DNA of 64,000 nt, taken from contig VZRZ01001307.1 of assembly GCA_013398175.1 (NCBI GenBank), positions 186,001 through 250,000 on the forward strand. The letters run 5' to 3'. A program made the translations under genes and the position numbers. Below are positions 9,014 through 21,000 of this stretch, one piece after another (the stretch's first letter is position 1; each line of letters begins with the position of its first letter). This DNA is from Climacteris rufus. Lineage: Eukaryota > Chordata > Aves > Passeriformes > Climacteridae. A model generated the notes under the pieces. It was not told the DNA's origin and did no database searches. It saw nothing but the letters and a program-made list of their open reading frames with translations.

Positions 9014-12000
9014 GTAAGCGGGGAGAGGCGGCCCGGAGCGCGGGGGTCTGTACAGCCCGGTACAGCCTCCTGAATCCCGAGCCACGTCGGCCCTGCGCCG
9101 GCTCCCTGTGGTGTCCGTGGGGCGGTTACCCACGCTGCAGAATCACTGGATGGATGCCTGATAATGAGAAGCTGCGGCTGCCCCATTCCTGGCAGTGTCC
9201 AAGGGCGGGTTTGATGGGGCTTGGAGCAACCTGGGATAGTGGAAGTGTCCCTACCCATGGCAGGGGGTGGAGTGAGATGAACTTTAAGGTCCCTTCCCAG
9301 ACCTTTCTGTCTTTCTGTGATAGCTGGTGCTGCAAGGGATGTCTCAGGGCCATCTGGTCCAAGCCCCTGCTCAAGTCTGGCCACCCAAAGCCGGTTGCCC
9401 AGGACCATGTCCGGGTGATTTTTCAGTATCTCTATGGATGGAGACTGCACAGGCTCCCTGGGCTGCCTCTGCCAGTGCTTGGTCACCCTCACCAGCTAAA
9501 GGTATTTCCTGATGTTCAGAGGAGCCTCCTGTATTTCAGTGCCCAGTTATCTCAGAGGGACTGATGTGTTCCTAAAGGGATCTTGAAGAGATTCAAGTGC
9601 TTTCTCCTTCCTCTGTTAGTGGCCTGACCCGGGCAGTGCCGTCTCAGTTTGTTCCCAGTGATCCCTGACCTGGAGAAGTCCCAGCAGGAGACTCTCATGG
9701 GAAAGCACAGGAGCTGATGCTGTTGGTGTATTAAGATACTGGATTCCCAAGAGCAGGCTGCCATGCTGGCTGTCAGGGTTTTGTGGGATACTGTTAGGTC
9801 CACAGGGATCCTCCTTCCGAGGCTTTGGATGAGCCCAGCTCTCAGGAAGTTGGCACAAGCAGCGGTTTCTGCACTGCAGCTCTGGGCAATGGCAGAAGCT
9901 GTGGTGGGCACTGCAAACACCATTGGCTGCAGGGAGCTGTGGGGTAGGAACACTCCCCAGGTCCTGTTAGATTCTGCTTTCTGTTAGATCCTGCTTTCTC
10001 TCTCTCTTCAGCACCTGAGGTTGGGCATCCTGGCTGCCTGGCTTTGGTCACACTTCCCTCTCAAACTTCCCAGAAAACAGAGTGGTGGCACTGGACTGGG
10101 TTGGGTCTGCATGAAGGTGGAAAAAGTTTTTAATTTCCTTGGGACAGGAGTTTGGGACAGGAAAGTCACAGGCCTGTGGCACAAGCACTTCTCCCAGAGA
10201 AATCAAAGGTTGTTTTTTTTTTTTTTTTTTTTCGTCAGAGGTTTTCAAGACAGTCTTGGAAGAATTTTTCCAGTGAAGTACTTTGTGTCAGACTTCCTGT
10301 GGGTCATTTGGGGCACCAGAAACTGACCCCCCAAACTGTGTCTGAGCTCTGTGAGGAAGCAGAGCTGAGCTGTGGATCACTGCTCATCTGCTTGTTACAC
10401 CTTCCCCTCAATGGCTGCAGGGGACACATCTCTGTGCTGCAGGGCATCAGGGGCCCAGTTGCCATTTTAGCAATCCAAAAGAAAATGAGCAGCTGGTTTG
10501 AGTGGTTATGACATTACTCTCATGAGCAGTCCATGTGATATGAGTAATGGAGACAAATCCTGCTACTAGTGCAGCTGAAACCCTTGAAGGTGAACTCTGT
10601 GTCTGTTTGTGTGCCCTGGGGTTGTGCCCCCCTTCCCACTGCTCCCTGGACACGGTGGTGCTGCTGCTGATCCTCTTCGGTTGTGGTGCAAAGACACTTC
10701 AGCACCCTGGAATGCCATCATGGTGGTGCTGGGCTGCTTTGCTCCTTTTCTGTTCTGTGTCTGGTTGTAGCTGGTTTTACAGCTTTAGCCTCCCCCAGGC
10801 CTGGTCACATAAAGGCTGCTCATCACCAAGGGCAACCTGGCTACAAGCCCAGAGCCAGCCCGGGGCAGGTGACACTGTTGCCATCACAGCACAAACAAGC
10901 CAGAAGCAGCTCAGGTCCAGGCAAGCCCAGCCCAGCCATGAGTCCCAGCTGCTGGGTCAGTGCAGACACTGGAACTTCCACCGACAGAGACAGGAATCAT
11001 TTTAGTGGTCTGCAGCTTTGAAAAATAACCTAAAGAGTGGCTGTGCTCCCTCTAGGGCTGGGGTGGGCATGGAGTGGATCCCAGGAGGTACCAGAAGACC
11101 TTCCCTCTGCACATGGGGGTGGCTGTGCAGGGACAGCCCATGGGTTCAGTCCAGCCCTGCTGTCGTGTGAAGCCCCTGCCTGCTCCTCTGCCCTCTGGCA
11201 GGGAACTTGGGGGCCAGCACTGGGAGATGTCGGCAGAGCAAGGAGGCAGGAGCCCATGGAGCTGTCTGTAGCTGCAGGTTTAAGAGTCTGGGACAGCCTG
11301 AGGATGGGGCTGCTCACTTTGTCTGCTGCTTTCCAGCCTTCTCAGCTGCCTGGATTCAGGGCGAGGGTGTATGAGCAACAGTGTGGGCTGTAGGGAGGCC
11401 TGTTCATCATCACGTGCCTTGGTTTCACACAGGCAGGGAGCTGCTTGGCACAGTGATGGATGTGGGTCTCTGGGCTTGGCCAAGCCAAGACCTTGGAGCC
11501 TGGTGGCCAGTCCATCTCCTGCAGTACTATTTGTTATACAATCATCAAATCACAGCATGTTTTGAGTTGGAAGGGGCCTTAAAACCCATCCAGTCCCACT
11601 CCCTGCCTTGGGCAGGAGCACCTTCCACTATCCCAGGGTGCTCCAAGCTCTGTCCAACCTGGCCTTGGACACTTCCAGGGATCCAGGGGCAGCCACAGCT
11701 TCTCTGGGCACCCTGTGCCAGGGCCTCCCCACCCTCCCAGGGAAGATTTTCTTCCTCTTACTCAGTCTAAATCTGCCCTTCTTCAGTGCTTCTGCATTGC
11801 TCCCATGACTCCTGCTGTAGGTGATTGTGCCCATCCTGACGAACCGAAAGAACCATCAGGGCTGGCCACGAGTGGTGTCACAAGACATCATCCGTCATGT
11901 CCACAGCCTGAAGAGTACCGTTTTCAAGGTTGTTGGCCAAGTGAAGGGCAAGACCTTGCTGCCTCTTCCAGCTGGCTCAGAGGGAATTGAAGACGTTGAT

Positions 12001-15000
12001 CCTGGAAACGAGAAATTGTGAGTACCAGCCCTGGCTCTCCACTGGGTTTTCTGCTGCTGATGCATGTGCTGTGTGTTTTGGGCGTCCTCCCCATCACACA
12101 TGGGGACTCTCCTTTCTCCCTGTCATCTGCAGCTCATCAGACTGCCAAGGGAGGGGTACTTTGCTCTCTCTAGTTCGTGGGCTCTGGCTTTGGGGACTGC
12201 AACAATACAGGCAGGAAAAGCTCAGGAAGTGAAAAGGGTTTGAGAAGCAATGAACTGCTTGGATCACTGGGGGAAAATCCCAAGCTCTGCAGGCAAAAGC
12301 TCTCCTGTTTTCCTGATGTCACGGAACAGAAAGGCAGGATTTTCTTCTACCTTCCGTCAGCCAAAGCTGCTCCCAAAGGGCACTGCTGGAAGATAAATAA
12401 CTCGCTGTTAGTGATTCCTGCTGCCTGCTTGGTCAGGACTGCTCTGCCTCCCTTTAAAACCAGATTTATCATGCAAAGGTACAGGAAAAAAAGCCCTGCA
12501 ACTTCCTGCAACTTCGTGAACTGTTCATAGTCCTGTAAGAGATTCAAAACCTGTTGCATCCCTGCTCCTGGAAAAACAGGTTGTCTTCCCAGGCATTCCT
12601 TGTGTATTTCCTTGGGTTTCTCTCAAGGACTAAATGAGCAACTTCGAAAATTTTGGTTCTCTCCATTCCTAGTAAGACCATTCTGCTAGCTGTCACAATT
12701 CTGCAGTTCTTGAGGGACAATTCCCAGGAAACCCACTCTGGATTTTCCGACTAGTTAGAATCATGAAATCATTTAGGTTGGAAGAGCCCTCTAAGATCAT
12801 CAAATCCAGCTGTTGCCCCACAAATGCCAAGGCCACCACCAACCTGTGTCCCCAGGTGCCACATATTTAAATCCCTCCAGGGATGGGGATTCCAGCACTG
12901 CCCTGGGACAGCCTATTCCAATGCTTGACAACCGATGGAATTTTCTCAGTATCCAATCTAAACCTCTCCTGGCACACCCTCTGCTCCTGTCCCTGTTCCC
13001 TGGGAGCAGAGCCCGACCCCCCTGGCTGCCCCTCCTGGCAGGAGCTGTGCAGAGCCAGCAGGGCCCCCTGAGCCTCCTTTGCTCCAGGCTGAGCCCCCCC
13101 AGCTCCCTCAGCCCCTCCTGGGGCTCCAGCCCCTTCCCAGCCCCGTTCCCTGCCCTGGACACCTCCAGCCCCTCAGGGTCTCTCTTCTCCTGAGGGGCCC
13201 AGAGCTGCCCCAGGACTGGAGGTGCCCCAGCAGAGCCAGCACAGGGGATGTCACTGCCCTGGGGCTCTGGTCACACCGTGGCTGGGACAGCCCAGGGGCC
13301 CTTGGCCTCTTGCCCACCTGGGCACACCTGGGCTCGTGTCCAGCCCCTCTCAGCAGCACCCCCAGGGCCTTTCCCACTGGGCACTTCCCAGCCCCTCTGC
13401 CACCCTTGGCCCATTGTGCCATGGCCGTGCCTGGCTGTGTCCTCCCACCTGTGGGCCCCCCTGGGCTCAGGGAAGGCCGGGGGGTTAATCCACCCTCAGA
13501 CAGGATGGGGTGCAGATGGCACAGTGTGACAAGTTACTGCTTCCATGGCAGTGGAGTGATCTGTCCTCAGCCCATTTTGTGTCACTCTGAATTAAGTGAG
13601 TGAATGACTGTGGGGAGGTTCACACGTTTAGGGAGGACAGTGTGGGTGAAACATTCTCGCTGAGGGCACAGCTCTGCAGGTCAGACACTGAGCCCAAAGG
13701 GGCCTGGTGTGACAGTGAGTGGCTGTGCAGAGGTGGCTGTGCAGAAATGGCAGCTGGCTCTTCGTGCTGATTCACTTTATGACCAATATGGTGTTGCCCA
13801 CACTGCTGTGGAGCTTCATCTCTTTTCTTCAGGCTGTAATTCCTGTTTTAAAGCAAGGGCAAAATCATAGAATCATCAAATCACAGAATGGGTTGGGTTG
13901 GAAGGGACCTTAAAGCCCATCTAATTCCACTCCCTGCCATGGGCAGGGACACCTTCCACTGTCCCAGGTTGCTCCAAGCCCTGTCCAACCTGACCTTGGA
14001 CACTTGCAGGGATGGGGCTGCCACAGCTTCTCTGGGCACCCTGTGCCAGGGCCTCCCCACCCTCACAGCCAACAATTTCATGCTAATGTCTCATTTAAAC
14101 CTGCCCTCTTTCAGTTTAAAACTATTCCTCCTTATCTTGTCACTAAATGCCTTTGTAAATAGTGTTTCTTATGGGTTTGATTGTTTTGTGGTTTTGACTC
14201 TGGACTGTAACTGTAAAGTCCAGCTGCCCAAAGGGTGGTTTGATGTAGATCCAACTGAGCAATGTACATGGACAAGTGGAAAGCAAAGTGACCCACGTGC
14301 TCTGTCTTCTGCAGCCTGGCGCTGATCAATAAATCCCTTGTACATGCCACTGAGTCAGCCATCATTGACTGGAGCCACCAGATCCAGAGAGTGCTGAAGA
14401 AAGAGTCCTCAGAGCCTCTCCTGCAAGGCAGCAACCCAAATCCGAAGGTGGAGCTGGAGTTCTGGAAGAACAGGTGCCATGGGCTGGTGCTGGTTCAGGT
14501 GCAGGGAGGTGCTGATGCAGACAGACCTGCTGCTGCTGTGGGCTGAGAGGAGCAGGTGCTCAGGGTCATGAGAGACCTGAACCAAGGAAAATTGCTCCCA
14601 CACATGAAATAATGATGCTCTCAGGGTGCCTGGGAGGTGGCTGGCCAGTTGGCTGGGTTTCACTTGGCCCCACCACAGCTCAGGGCTTCACCATGAGGGA
14701 ATTTTTTTAGGAATGCTCTTTCCATCACTGTTCACTAGGAACCAGCCCCAGAGTAGAGCTGATGGACACTTTCTGTGGCCTCAGCTGGCTGCTGTTGGGC
14801 TGTTGGTGCCAGAGGGGTGTTAGATGAGCCAGGGAGTGCAATTTCATCCTGCCCTTTGTGTTGTGCTGGCTCAGGCTCACGTGAGACTGAGCCCTGCCCA
14901 CTGCAGAGCTGTCACCAGTGCCTGCAGAAACACCATTTGGCTTCTTTTGGCAGTGCCCTGCTCACAGCAGAGCTGCTGTCATCTGGACCTGGCACCTGCT

Positions 15001-18000
15001 GCCTGTCCTGTAGGGTTGGTCCCATTTCCTGTCACCACTGGGACTTGGTCCTTGTGTAACTGCAGGAGATCCTGAATCAGGCCCAGGGAAACAGGGTTTG
15101 TGGGCACAGCTGGTGCTGTCCCAGCTGGGCTGGTAACATGTCTTGGCTGCTGCAGGTGTGATGACCTGGAATGCATTTACAATCAGCTGACATCAAGGAA
15201 GGTCAGGAACATGGTGGAGGTGCTGGAGAGAGTGCAGAGCATCTACGTCCCAGCCTTTCAAAACATGCTCATGGATGTTGAGGCAGGTGAGAAACTGGGA
15301 CAGCTTCACCTGTGCTGACTTCTGGCCTTTGTTCATAGCCTGGGTTCCTATGTCCTGTGCCCTCCCTGTGGGGGTGGTAGGGTGGCTGTTGTCTGTTGGC
15401 TTTGCTGGGAGGCAGATGTTGATAGGGAGAGTTTCTTCTTCCTTGGTCTCTGGTTTTGGGGTTATTTGCACAAGCACTTCTGAAAAGGGTGAGAGAATTG
15501 GGATTGTTCAGTCCAGAGAAGAGAACACTGTGGAGTGACCTCATTCTGGCCTTTCAGTATCTAAAGGGGCCCCAAGAGAGCTGGAGATTAATTTTTTATA
15601 AGGGTTGGCAGTGACAGGACAAAGAGGAATGGCTTCATACTGTCAAAGGGCAGAGTTAGATGGGATATTGGGGAAGAATTCTTCCTTGTGAGGGTGGGGA
15701 GGCCCTGGCACAGGGTGCCCAGAGAAGCTGTGGCTGCCCCGTCTCTGGAAGTGTCCAAGGCCAGGTTGGACAGGGCTTGGAGCACCCTGGGGTAGTGGAA
15801 GTTGTCCCTGCCCATGATAGAGGGTGGAACAAGGCCCCTTTCAATCCAAACCTTTCTATGGTTCTATGATTATATGATGTTGACTTTGTTCTTCGTTGTC
15901 CACAGGTTCAGTTGCATAATAATGCCCTGGTTTTATTAATTAAAATTAAAAAAATATATTAACTCTGGGGTAGTTCTTCAGGGTCCAACCACACAGCTGT
16001 ACAAAGCTAAGCTAAATATTTCACCCAGTCAGGCACTTGTTTCTGTGCTGGTGCAGTCAGGACAGGTGGGACTGTGGTGCCTTCTGGGCAAGGGGCTGAC
16101 AGAGCCAGACCTGGGCTCAGCTGAGCTCAGCCCCAGCCCAGGGATGCTCTGTACCCAGCAGGGCTGTAGGGCACAGCCTGCAGCCCACTCAGAGCTGTGG
16201 CAGAACTGCATTTTTGGTGCTGCCAGGCACTGCTTGGCCCCTGTGGTCTCAGCCTCTGCCAGAGCCCTGTCATGCTTGCTGTCCCCATTCCCTGTCCCTC
16301 ACCCTTGTGGGAGTTTGTTTGCTGTGCTGGTTATGGCACAGGTGAGCAGGGATCAAGGTGATTGATGTTCAGACCTGTAGGTGAATGCTTTGTGCTCATC
16401 AGTACTGACTGTTCCCCATTGTGCAGGGACAGGCTGGCATCCAGCTCGTGACCCCACCAGCCCTTCTCCCCTCCCTTCCCACAGCTCTGAGCGAAGCTCA
16501 GGACATTGACCTGCACCTGACCCCCCTCCAGCAGCCCTTGGAGGACATAGAGGCTGTGGAGTTCAGCAAGATGAAGCCTTTCCTGCTCCCTCTGCTGCAC
16601 GTAGTGTGTTTGATCTGGGTCACCTCCAAGCACTACAGCGTGCCTGCGCGGATCGTGGTGCTGCTCCAGGAAATCTGCAACCTTCTCATTCAGCAGGTGT
16701 GGGGCTCTGGCAGCTTGTTTGCCACAGGGAGGTTTTCACGAGAGTCTCTCCACTCCTCCTGTCCCCTGTCCTTCCTTGGCAAAGTGATTCTGAGAGACAG
16801 GGTCAGACGTTCAGTGCAAGAAGTCACCATTTGCTGGGGCAGCAGAAGAGACATCCCCAGTGTGCTTTGTCTCCTTCAGGCCGTGGTGTACCTGTCTCCA
16901 GAAGACCTTCTGAAAGGAGAGATGGAAGAGAGCCTGGGCAAGGTGCAAACAGTGTTTGACATCCTGAATGCCTTCAAAGGGCTGTTTGAGGAGAGACGGG
17001 AAAACCTGCACGTGTATTATGAGCCAGGGCAGGAAGTGAGGAAGTGGGACTTCCACACTGTGCTGGTGTTTGCAAGGCTGGACAGCTTCCTGAAGAGGTT
17101 GGAGATGGTGAAGGTGAGACTCTGGTGTTTCAAAGGTATTGCAGCCATCAGGAGAGCTCTGTAGCTGTGAACTCACTCGCTGGCATCTTCCCTCGCTGTG
17201 GCTTCCCCTGATGCCAGGGGATGGGACCGCTCTGTGGGGTCCCCAGTTACATCAAGGCCAGGACCTTGTTTGACCAGGTCCTGCTCAGTGCATGTGTCAG
17301 ATGTGCTGTTGTGTCCTTCTGCTCAGGCTGGTGGGTGTGTCAGTGCTCCCAAGAGTCTTCTTGGTCTCCCTGCTCTTGTCGGGACAAGGGCGTGGGGATT
17401 ATGGGGCTGTGGTTTGCAAGGCTGTAAATAAACCAGTACAATCTCCTGGGTGTCCTGTGGCCCTCAGAGACACCCTAGAGCTGGGTCTTGCCTGACTTGG
17501 AGAGGGAGCCTGGGCAGGAACAGGGCATGGGGAGGAGCAAGGACACATTCCAGATTCCTCATCAGGTCATCCCTTCACATCCCAATGGTCTGTCCAGCCA
17601 GGGGCTGTGGGGTGTCCCGGCTTGCCAAGGCCTGTCACTGTGAGATGGTGAGCTGGGGCAGGGACACATGGTGTCCTGAGTCCCATCATCCCTCAGCCCC
17701 CAGTGTGGCTGAGACTCCAGCTGCCAGAGGAAATGTTACTGTCCAGGAGCAGGTCTGGATGTGCAGGGGCAGTCCCAAGCACTGTGAGTGCCTGTGACAC
17801 AGACACTGTGCACACCTGTGAGCTCTCCTGTGGTTAACAGCTCACTGCATCTGCTGTCCACGTCCTTCTGAAGTGAATCCCTGTTCATGGATTGGATGGG
17901 CACTGTACAGGCTGTTGGCATTTGCCTATTCAAAGCAATGTCTGGGTTATTTTTCTCCTTCTCTTGTTCTCTGCACTGGAACAGAAGTCTTTACTGGTTT

Positions 18001-21000
18001 AACCACACTGTGTGACTCTACTCATTCTTTAATAAGCTGTGTTGAAAACCACCATGACTGAAATCTCTTTTTGAACTATTCATAATCATAGAATCACAGA
18101 CTGGTTTGGGTTGGAAGAGACCTTAAAGATCACCTTGATCCTACTCACTCAGCCTGAGAACCCTCACTGTGCCCTGGGAGGTTCTTTGGCCCAGCAGCAA
18201 ACGCAGCTCTGTGCTGTGATAGCTGTTGCCATCTGCTTGTGTCTGAACCTGTGTGTGCCTCCTTTGGCTCTGCAGGATCTCCTGACCACAGCCCTGGACC
18301 TGACACAGCTGGAGAAGATTGAGTTTGGTGGGATTAAAGGGAAGGCCCTGGGCCAGCAGGTGCTGGACATGTATGAGGAGTTCCAGGAGGTGTACAAGGT
18401 CTTTGCAGAGCGAACCTATGACTGCCTTGACCTGGCCAACGTGGTAGGTGGGACCAACCTGTGGGAATGCCAGCAACAGCAGCTTTCCAGAGAGCAGCTC
18501 CCTGTGCCATGGAGCCCTGGTTCCTACTGACTCCTTCCTCCTTTTGTTACAGTCTGATCTGTCACTGTAGGGAACAGGGAGCTGCTGGCCTTTCCTGCAG
18601 ACACTTGGGAGTTCTTGCAGCTCCATTTCTAGCATACCTGGCTGGTTCAGCAAGTGAATCTGTGGGGTTTCGGGAGGGTGCTGTGGTCTTCAGGCCACGT
18701 GCCAGGTAAGAGACTGCAGAAATAGCCAGTCTTGCCTCCAGGCTGAGTCAGTACTTGTTGGACTATGGATCCATCCTGGAGGGCCGTGATCTCAGCCAGG
18801 GGACAGCACAGCAGTGTCCTCAGCTCTGTGGGGCTTGACGGGAGGCTGGCCAGAGGAGTGGTTTAACTGCTGGTGAATAAGAAGAGGAAATACCTCTGGA
18901 TCAGGAGGTGGCAGGGACCTCCCCAGTGCTGCCTCACAGCTCACAGCTTGCTGTTCCCTCCCCACAGGAGTTTGAGCAGGATGCCCTGGATTTTCAGCAG
19001 AAGGTAGAAGACATTGACCGTCGGCTAGGCACCGTGTTCAGCCAGGCCTTCAGCCACGCCCCGGACATGGAGCACATCTTCAAGGTCTGCCTGTCCCCTC
19101 CCTTTCCCCGTTGGCCTTGGGAGTCACACAGAGAGGCCTGGCAGGGCTGGAGCTGCGGGCATGTGGGGCTGGAGATTGCCATGGGATGGACAGGGGGACA
19201 AGGACACTGTTGGGCTGGACATGGGGAGTGATGCTCAGACCTGTGGGGCCCTCCCGAGCTGCCCAGCCCTGCCAGCACTGTGGCTGGGACTGTTCCTGCT
19301 CACACACACAGCACAGACCTCTGCTCAGTTTGAGGGAGAGGAGTCAAAGAAATTACTCAAATTGGACTTTCAAATTACTCAAATCGGGCTTTCAGATGGC
19401 AGGAGATTTACTGGTCTCTCTGTGAGCTGGAGGAAAGGCTGCTTTGTGTAGGATTTTCAAGGCCAAGTTGGACAGGGCTTGGAGCAACCTGGTCTAGTGG
19501 AAGGTGTCCCTGCCCTTTGCAGGGGATGGAATGAGCTGGGCTTTAGGGTCCCTTCCAACCCAAACCATTTTGTGATTGTATGATTTCCTGATGCAAAATG
19601 CTGTTAAAACCAGGTGATCATTGTTAATATCAATTTCTAGCTATTGTTAATATGTGGGTGTATTTCAGCTTTGAAAATTGAGGTTTTCTAGAAACAGGGT
19701 TGCTTTGTTTACCAATTAATCTATCCTGCAGAGAAAGTAAATGGTATTTTCTGAAAAAAATTAATGTAAAAGGCTGTAGAAAATGATAAGTGATAGTATT
19801 TATCCTTCTGAGTTGTTGTGGTTTTTTTAAAACAGCAAATTTTGAAGCATTTTTAGAGTGACAGTTGGAGTACAGTTCACCCCCAGAGAAAGTCTGAGCA
19901 TCTCTGTAACAAAGATGTTCTTTGTGATATGGTTTAGTGGCATGGTGGGCTTTGGTCAAGGTTGGACTTGATAGTCTTGGAGGTCTCTTCCAATTCTAAT
20001 GATTCTGTGAAAGGGAGGGACTCCTTGGGACAGCAGGGGAAAACCTTCCCTTTGCCAAAGTGCCCATCAGTGCAGATATTTGAGCTACTGAGGAAGATGA
20101 AGCATCTGGCTCAGTGAGGAAAATCCCAGTGGGACTTTCTGCAGGGGTGTGATTTTTTTTCCATTTCTTTCCCTGCTTCTTCTCCTCCACAGCTGCTGTC
20201 CATGTTCCGGAGCCTCCTGGGGCGCCCCATGATCACCGCAGTTGCTGCTGACAAGTGCCCCGTCCTCCTCAGCATGTTCAGCACTGCCCTGGACCAGGCC
20301 AGGCTCATCTACTGCAGGCACACCCAGGCAGGGCTGCAGCTCGGTGGGTGCCACGTGCTGAGGAAAAGTGATTTTACAGGAAATTGGATTTAGATTAATT
20401 TGGGGGGAGAACAAGTTGCTTTTGCTAAGAAAACCAGAACTTCCCCAATTGAAAAGGTTTTTCAGCCTCTATAGCTCCTTGTGGAAAGGGAAGTTCCTGG
20501 GAATGCACTGTTTCTGGCATTAAAGCAAACACTCTGTTGGGGGGAAATATCCGTTTTTTAAGTGTGTATGTATGAGATGTGGCTGGGATTGAAGGCATGT
20601 GCTGAGCTTTTCCCTTGCAGTGCTGTAAATGCAGAGCATGCAAGGGGGAGTTGATAATTAAGGATTTGATCAGCCTTTTCCAGGTTTATTGTTTTCTGGG
20701 AATGCTGGCACAGAAGAGAATAGGTAGACTCCTGTCAGATTATGAGGATTAGTGTGTCTTTTTGAACAGCAGCCCTTTTTTCTTGCCTCAGGAAGACTGT
20801 TCTGAAACCAGGCAAGTCCAGGAGAGGCAGCAGTACTGGAACCAGTGCAGGTTAAAGGGAATGGGGAGGTTCATGGGGGATGAGCCCAGCATTGGCTGTG
20901 ACTTTGGGGAGTGTTGTTCTGTGGCTCTCAGAGGGGATGGGCACAACCAGCTCCTGGTCAGAAATTCCTCCCTCGGTGTCTGTGGGAAGCAGGGAATTCA

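Larger units (their letters stand above)
8181..9070 (+). promoter_or_regulatory. DNAH9: CpG island / DNAH9 promoter and first exon
   Basis: Composition changes sharply to GC- and CpG-rich sequence here and returns to normal inside intron 1. It spans the start codon, the X-box and the unsequenced part of exon 1. The transcription start cannot be fixed from sequence, and no TATA box is apparent. Confidence 0.7.

Noticed and set aside
8044..9492. Long open frames on both strands across the first gap (up to 496 residues)
   Set aside because: They are open only because N codons count as non-stop and the sequence is CpG-rich. Only the segment matching DNAH9 exon 1 is supported.
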